Assembly: GCA_022839995.1 (NCBI GenBank)
Contig: JALHIN010000026.1
Coordinates: 1-24,717, forward strand
Reading direction: 5' to 3'
DNA length: 24,717 nucleotides
Source: 79-D21 sp022839995
GTDB taxonomy: Bacteria; Synergistota; Synergistia; Synergistales; 79-D21
Shown: in pieces, positions 21,404 through 24,717 of the stretch
Layout of the letters: each line of letters opens with the position of its first letter
How positions within the stretch are numbered: the stretch's first letter is position 1
Position numbers and translations under genes: made by a program
Notes under the pieces: generated by a model
Told to the model about the DNA's origin: nothing
What the model saw: only the letters and a program-made list of their open reading frames with translations
The model's database searches: none

Positions 21404-23278
21404 ATGGGAGGCTACTTCGGAACCGCACTCATGGTGGATCTCACGGAACGGACCGTGGAGGAGTCGCTCCTTCCCGGGGAGTGGTACCGGGACTACATCG
21501 GGGGGGAGGGGCTTGGCGTCCGCCTCCTCTTGGACCTGGTGGACCCGGAAGCGGAACTTTTGGCCCCGGAGCAGCCCCTGATCTTCGCCACCGGGTCCCT
21601 GACGGGTACCGCGGCACCCGCGAGCGGCCGTTGTGCCGTCGTGTTCCGCTCACCCTTGACGGGGACGGTGGGGGTCTCCAACTCCGGTGGGCATTTCGCC
21701 CCCGCCCTGAAGCGAGCGGGCTATGACCTCCTGGTCGTCACCGGAAAATCCGAAAAACCGGTCGTCCTGGTCATCGACGACGACGGGGCCGATTTCCTGG
21801 ACGCTTCGGAAGCCTGGGGCAAGGGAGTCGGCGCCACGGAAGACTGGATCCGTGAGCAGGTCGAGGGTTCCGGCTGGCAGATTGCCTCCATCGGCCCTGC
21901 CGGCGAAAAGGGGGTCCTGTTTTCCGCCATCATGACCGACCGGCACCGGGCCTTCGGCCGCGGAGGAGCCGGCACCCTCATGGGAAGCAAGAACCTGAAG
22001 GCCATCGCCGTCCGGGGAACGGGGGAACTTCCCATTTCCGACCCCGAGGGCCTGAAGGAAGAGGCGAAAGCGGCCCGGGAAGAACTGTTCAACGAGGCCT
22101 TCGTCCGGGACGAGATGAAACCTTACGGAACTCCTTCCTTCTACGATGCGATTTGCGCCCTGGGCATCCTGCCGACCCGCAACTGGCAGAGGGACACTTT
22201 CCCCGAATCGCTTCCCGAAATGTCCTACAAGACCTACCATGAAACGCTGGAAGTGAAGCCGTATGCCTGCTTCGGCTGCCCCATCGCCTGCGGCCGCCAC
22301 ACGAAGATCAAAACCGGGAAATGGGCGGGGATGGAAGGGGGAGGCCCCGAGTACGAAACCATGGCCGCGTTCGGCAGCAAGTGCGAGGTGAAGGACCTGA
22401 ACGCCGTTGCCGCTGCCAACCACCTGGCCAACGACATGGGGCTCGACGTCATCTCCACCGGGCAGGTCATCGCCACGGCCATGGAGTGGGCCAAGAAAGG
22501 GATCCTGAAGAAGGATCAACTGAAGGGCCTCGACCTTGCCTTCGGCAACGGGGAAGCCGTGGTGGAAGCGGTTCGCCTGATCGCCCACAGGGAAGGCATC
22601 GGCGACCTGCTGGCCCTGGGCAGTGCCAGGGCCGCGGAAAAACTTGGCCCCGAGGCGGAGGCGGCCGTCATGGCCGTGAAGGGGATGGAAATGGCAGCCG
22701 ACGGCGTCCGGGCCAGCAAGGGGGAGGCCGTCGTCCACGCGGTTTCCCCGCGCGGGGCGGACCACCTTCGCCCCTACGCCTCCACCGTGGACGCTTTCGG
22801 CTACAGGGAACCGGAACTGGGGATCTCCCCAGACGCGGCCATTTCGATCACGGAGGACGGGAACAAGGGATGGGTCAAGCCCCTGATGGCCAACGCCATG
22901 ATCCCGAACCTCCTCGGGACCTGCCTCTTCACCAACATCACCCTGGGAATCAAGCCCTCCACCTGGGCGAAACTGCACTCCAAGGCCGTCGGCAGGGAGA
23001 TGGACAAGGACGAGCTGTTGCTTGCCGCCGAGCGGGTGATCAACCTGGAGCGCATGGTCAACGCGATCTTCGGCTTTGACAGAAGCGACGACACCCTGCC
23101 GGAGCGCTTCCTGAAGGAACCGGGGGCCGACGGCCCCGGCGCCGGCCAGGTCGTGGACCTGAAAGCCGCCCTGGAAAGCTTCTACGATGCGATGGGGTGG
23201 GACCCGGAGGAAGGGCTTCCCTCTGTTGAAACTTTGACGCGGCTAGGGCTGGACTGGATGCTCTACGGCTGCGAATGA
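21404..23278 (+). CDS. Aldehyde:ferredoxin oxidoreductase (tungsten family), paralogue 2
   Basis: A 624-residue AOR-family enzyme. The N-terminal domain shows YIGGEGLGVRLLLDLVDP, TGSLTGTAAPASGRC and NSGGHFAPALKRAGYD; GRGGAGTLMGSKNLKAIAV lies at 185-203. The 4Fe-4S ligands are Cys289, Cys292 and Cys296 in CFGCPIAC, with Cys507 (LLGTCLFTN) as the probable fourth. Its substrate is unknown, but in amino-acid fermenters these enzymes oxidise aldehydes made from 2-oxo acids. The ATG at 21404 was chosen over an in-frame ATG at 21287 because TTGGAGG lies about 7 bases before it and because the upstream codons cover the promoter. It diverges clearly in sequence from paralogue 1, and it has its own promoter and terminator. 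Confidence 0.92.
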   Translation: MGGYFGTALMVDLTERTVEESLLPGEWYRDYIGGEGLGVRLLLDLVDPEAELLAPEQPLIFATGSLTGTAAPASGRCAVVFRSPLTGTVGVSNSGGHFAPALKRAGYDLLVVTGKSEKPVVLVIDDDGADFLDASEAWGKGVGATEDWIREQVEGSGWQIASIGPAGEKGVLFSAIMTDRHRAFGRGGAGTLMGSKNLKAIAVRGTGELPISDPEGLKEEAKAAREELFNEAFVRDEMKPYGTPSFYDAICALGILPTRNWQRDTFPESLPEMSYKTYHETLEVKPYACFGCPIACGRHTKIKTGKWAGMEGGGPEYETMAAFGSKCEVKDLNAVAAANHLANDMGLDVISTGQVIATAMEWAKKGILKKDQLKGLDLAFGNGEAVVEAVRLIAHREGIGDLLALGSARAAEKLGPEAEAAVMAVKGMEMAADGVRASKGEAVVHAVSPRGADHLRPYASTVDAFGYREPELGISPDAAISITEDGNKGWVKPLMANAMIPNLLGTCLFTNITLGIKPSTWAKLHSKAVGREMDKDELLLAAERVINLERMVNAIFGFDRSDDTLPERFLKEPGADGPGAGQVVDLKAALESFYDAMGWDPEEGLPSVETLTRLGLDWMLYGCE

Positions 23279-23290
23279 TCCGTTTCGACA

Positions 23291-23330
23291 GAATGGGGGG
23301 GCGGGCTACGGCCCGCCCCCCCATTCGTTT
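23291..23330. terminator. Bidirectional intrinsic terminator
   Basis: A perfect 16-bp stem (23291-23306 with 23311-23326), including seven G:C pairs in a row, with loop tacg, sits between the convergent AOR paralogue 2 and the minus-strand membrane protein. Short T-rich stretches lie on both sides. Confidence 0.88.
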
Positions 23331-23339
23331 GGACTTTCT

Positions 23340-24062
23340 TCAGGCCAAGTCCTGGAGGATCCGGTTTCGGACCGCCTGGTCGTCATCCAGGTAGGCATTG
23401 ATCTCGGCGGTGAGGTTATACAGCAGGAAGAGCCAGTAGATGCCCAGGGTGAGGACCATGAAAACCAGGGAAACAAACAGGTTCCTGTGGCGGATCCGCT
23501 TCGGCGGTAGGCAGGGACCTTCTCCCAGGACGTGGGTGATCAGTTTCTGCCTCAAGTCCTGGACCGCGTCGGTAAGCCTGAAGACGGCGTTCAGGTAGAG
23601 GGCGATAAAGATGAACGCCACGAAGCCCATCAGCCTACCCGGTCCCCCGGGTAGAAAAACGCCGGCCAGGTGCAGCAGGATATACCCCCAGAAAAGAGCC
23701 GTGGACACCCCCATCCCGGAAAGGAGCTCCAGGCCGTTCTGGTAGTTGACCCGTTCGGTTTCGTCGCCGGCATGGGCGACTAAGTGCGCCAGCAGGAGGC
23801 GGAGGTTCGCCAGGTTCGTGTTCAGTGCAGCGGCCCACTGGTAGACCACCACCAGCTGCAGGACCGTCCCGACCACCCCCAGCAAGAGAGAGATCAGAAG
23901 GATCCCGCCCCCCCCGACTGCGCCCAGCGGGCTTGCGGCCATCAGGGCACCCATGAACCCGAAAAAACCCAGGGCCGTCCCCAGGATTCCGACGATGCTC
24001 AGGACCACCGAGGCCACGGCCAGGTTCGAACTGACCCGTTTCTCCACCGAGAGGTCGAGCAT
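23340..24062 (-). CDS. Membrane protein with C-terminal DUF4234-like segment
   Basis: A 240-residue membrane protein with about five or six hydrophobic spans: NLAVASVVLSIVGILGTALG, a Gly-rich span ending LLISLLLGVVGTVLQ, TALFWGYILLHLAGVFL, LMGFVAFIFIALYLNAVF, and the C-terminal LFVSLVFMVLTLGIYWLFLLY followed by NLTAEINAYL. The last segment has the TLGIYWL pattern typical of DUF4234 proteins. No catalytic motif or transporter signature was recognised. The ATG at 24062 is preferred over the adjacent TTG (24065), with GAGG five bases upstream. It follows the hotdog thioesterase by 6 bases and is probably its operon partner, with no functional link evident. Confidence 0.75.
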   Translation of the reverse strand: MLDLSVEKRVSSNLAVASVVLSIVGILGTALGFFGFMGALMAASPLGAVGGGGILLISLLLGVVGTVLQLVVVYQWAAALNTNLANLRLLLAHLVAHAGDETERVNYQNGLELLSGMGVSTALFWGYILLHLAGVFLPGGPGRLMGFVAFIFIALYLNAVFRLTDAVQDLRQKLITHVLGEGPCLPPKRIRHRNLFVSLVFMVLTLGIYWLFLLYNLTAEINAYLDDDQAVRNRILQDLA

Positions 24063-24068
24063 CAAGCC

Positions 24069-24488
24069 TCAAGCCTCTGCCAGGAAACCGGCGCGTTCCT
24101 GGGCCTTCCTCACCAGTGCATCCCGGGAAACGACCACGCGCTCGTGCCGCCCGTGGCAGATTTCTCCCAACCCGTCCCAGCCCACGAAGGCAAAGTGGAG
24201 GTGATTCCCGTCGATTCCCGTCAGGACGATCCGGTAATGGACGTGGACGCCGAGAAGGGACGGGGCCGTGTGCGAGATCTCGACCTTCCGGCCGACGGAG
24301 ATCATCCCTTCCGGGAGAAACCGGTCGATCATGTCGATCGCCATCCGGATCATCGTGTTGGCGCAGGCTGACGTCGAGAGGAATTCGTTCAGGCTCGGGG
24401 AAAAGTTTCCCACCGTATCGGAGGCTTCCACCGTCTTCGACGTTTCTTCCGTCATTCCGACTGCAAACGCGTCTCTCAGGTCAAACAT
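24069..24488 (-). CDS. Hotdog-fold thioesterase, fluoroacetyl-CoA thioesterase (FlK)-like
   Basis: A 139-residue single hotdog domain. Blocks shared with FlK-like proteins are TVEASDTVGNFSP, FLSTSACANTMIRMAIDMID, ISVGRKVEISHTAPSLLG and GLGEICHGRHERVVV. The conserved active-site His in EISHTAP matches FlK His76. The helix that carries the FlK catalytic Thr and Glu reads STSACANTMIRMAI, so the acidic residue appears to be missing and the native substrate is probably a different acyl-CoA. The ATG at 24488 was preferred to a GTG at 24497 because AAAGGGG lies at the right distance for the ATG only. An extended -10 (TGC-TAAGAT) lies about 60 bases upstream on the minus strand. Confidence 0.8.
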   Translation of the reverse strand: MFDLRDAFAVGMTEETSKTVEASDTVGNFSPSLNEFLSTSACANTMIRMAIDMIDRFLPEGMISVGRKVEISHTAPSLLGVHVHYRIVLTGIDGNHLHFAFVGWDGLGEICHGRHERVVVSRDALVRKAQERAGFLAEA

Positions 24489-24549
24489 GTTCTTCACCCC
24501 TTTCGTCCCGGTCCACCCGGGCTTCCGGTTTCCCCTTGGTTCTTTTTTT

Positions 24550-24558
24550 ATCTTAGCA
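24550..24558 (-). promoter_or_regulatory. Extended -10 promoter candidate for the thioesterase operon
   Basis: Minus strand TGC-TAAGAT, with TAAGAT at 24555-24550, followed by an A-run. No convincing -35. Confidence 0.4.
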
Positions 24559-24588
24559 GAATCGATGTTCGAGTTCTGCAGGGAAACC

Positions 24589-24594
24589 TATAAT
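24589..24594 (+). promoter_or_regulatory. Outward-facing consensus -10 before the right terminal repeat
   Basis: TATAAT at 24589-24594 reads toward the window edge. No strong -35 is present. Downstream, TTGCCGC (24607-24613) can pair with GCGGCAA (24663-24669) inside the terminal repeat, and AGGGG with CCCCT between them. This suggests a structured leader for a gene beyond the window. Confidence 0.4.
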
Positions 24595-24620
24595 TGGAAA
24601 CAAAAGTTGCCGCGGGAGGG

Positions 24621-24717
24621 GATCAAGCCCCTAAAGTGCTGTAAAAAGGTCGTCTGAAAAAGGCGGCAATCGGTGGGAAGACAAAAAAGCCACCGGGACT
24701 TCGGTTACAGTGTAGTC
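24621..24717. repeat. Right copy of 97-bp terminal inverted repeat
   Basis: Exact reverse complement of bases 1-97, with the flanks unrelated from the first base beyond. Read outward it is A-run rich and can form CGGTGG/CCACCG. No tRNA, rRNA or known element end was recognised. Confidence 0.9.

Noticed and set aside
1..24717. Whole window as a composite transposon bounded by the 97-bp repeats
   Set aside because: No transposase, integrase or target duplication is visible, and the contents are ordinary metabolic genes. The repeat itself is reported, but the transposon reading is not supported.

Overview
The window looks like ordinary chromosome of a GC-rich, anaerobic, amino-acid-fermenting bacterium. 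The evidence is two tungsten/molybdenum-type aldehyde:ferredoxin oxidoreductases, a Na+-pump decarboxylase beta subunit, UGA-encoded selenocysteine in SelD, amino-acid peptidases and exporters, and strong AGGAGG-type ribosome sites. A Synergistota-like host fits this mix, but that is inference from gene content. No rRNA, tRNA, CRISPR array or transposase was seen.

Layout. (1) 1-97 and 24621-24717 are perfect 97-bp inverted copies of one sequence, so the window is bounded by a terminal inverted repeat. (2) 226-1627: a 42-residue membrane peptide and an M20 N-carbamoyl-amino-acid hydrolase, closed by a strong terminator. (3) 1692-5013, minus strand: an operon of an orphan oadB-type Na+-decarboxylase beta subunit, a PucR-type regulator and an exported protein of unknown function. 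(4) About 5119-9026, plus strand: a selenium operon (yedE-type transporter, single-domain YedF/TusA, SelD, class V cysteine desulfurase/selenocysteine lyase). It has a sigma70-type promoter and a structured leader of about 230 nt that can pair with the yedE ribosome site. SelD is itself a selenoprotein: TGA at 6803-6805 lies at the active-site position, with a SECIS-like hairpin just after it. (5) 9045-10578: a CLC chloride channel/transporter with its own promoter. (6) 10623-12141: a promoter, a structured leader of about 137 nt ending in a perfect intrinsic terminator, a 39-codon leader ORF crossing that terminator, and a 444-residue RuvC-fold protein resembling the C-terminal half of TnpB/Cas12. 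The protein has no WED/REC part and no zinc ribbon, appears to lack the RuvC-II glutamate, and carries a long unrecognised C-terminal region. This is the best candidate for something undescribed. (7) 12131-13973: two divergent EamA/DMT exporters. (8) 13970-16854, minus: an aldehyde:ferredoxin oxidoreductase coupled to homoserine dehydrogenase. (9) 16972-21257, plus: leucyl aminopeptidase overlapping a UPF0182 membrane protein. (10) 21340-23278: a second aldehyde:ferredoxin oxidoreductase with a consensus -10. (11) 23340-24488, minus: a FlK-like hotdog thioesterase and a membrane protein with a DUF4234-like tail.

How the genes could work together. The selenium operon covers selenium uptake, delivery and selenophosphate synthesis, and SelD needs selenocysteine for its own full-length translation. 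The oxidoreductases, aminopeptidase, carbamoylase, homoserine dehydrogenase, decarboxylase beta subunit and exporters fit peptide and amino-acid fermentation. The RuvC-like gene shows no sign of a recent insertion (no transposase, no element ends recognised), so a domesticated role is more likely than an active transposon.
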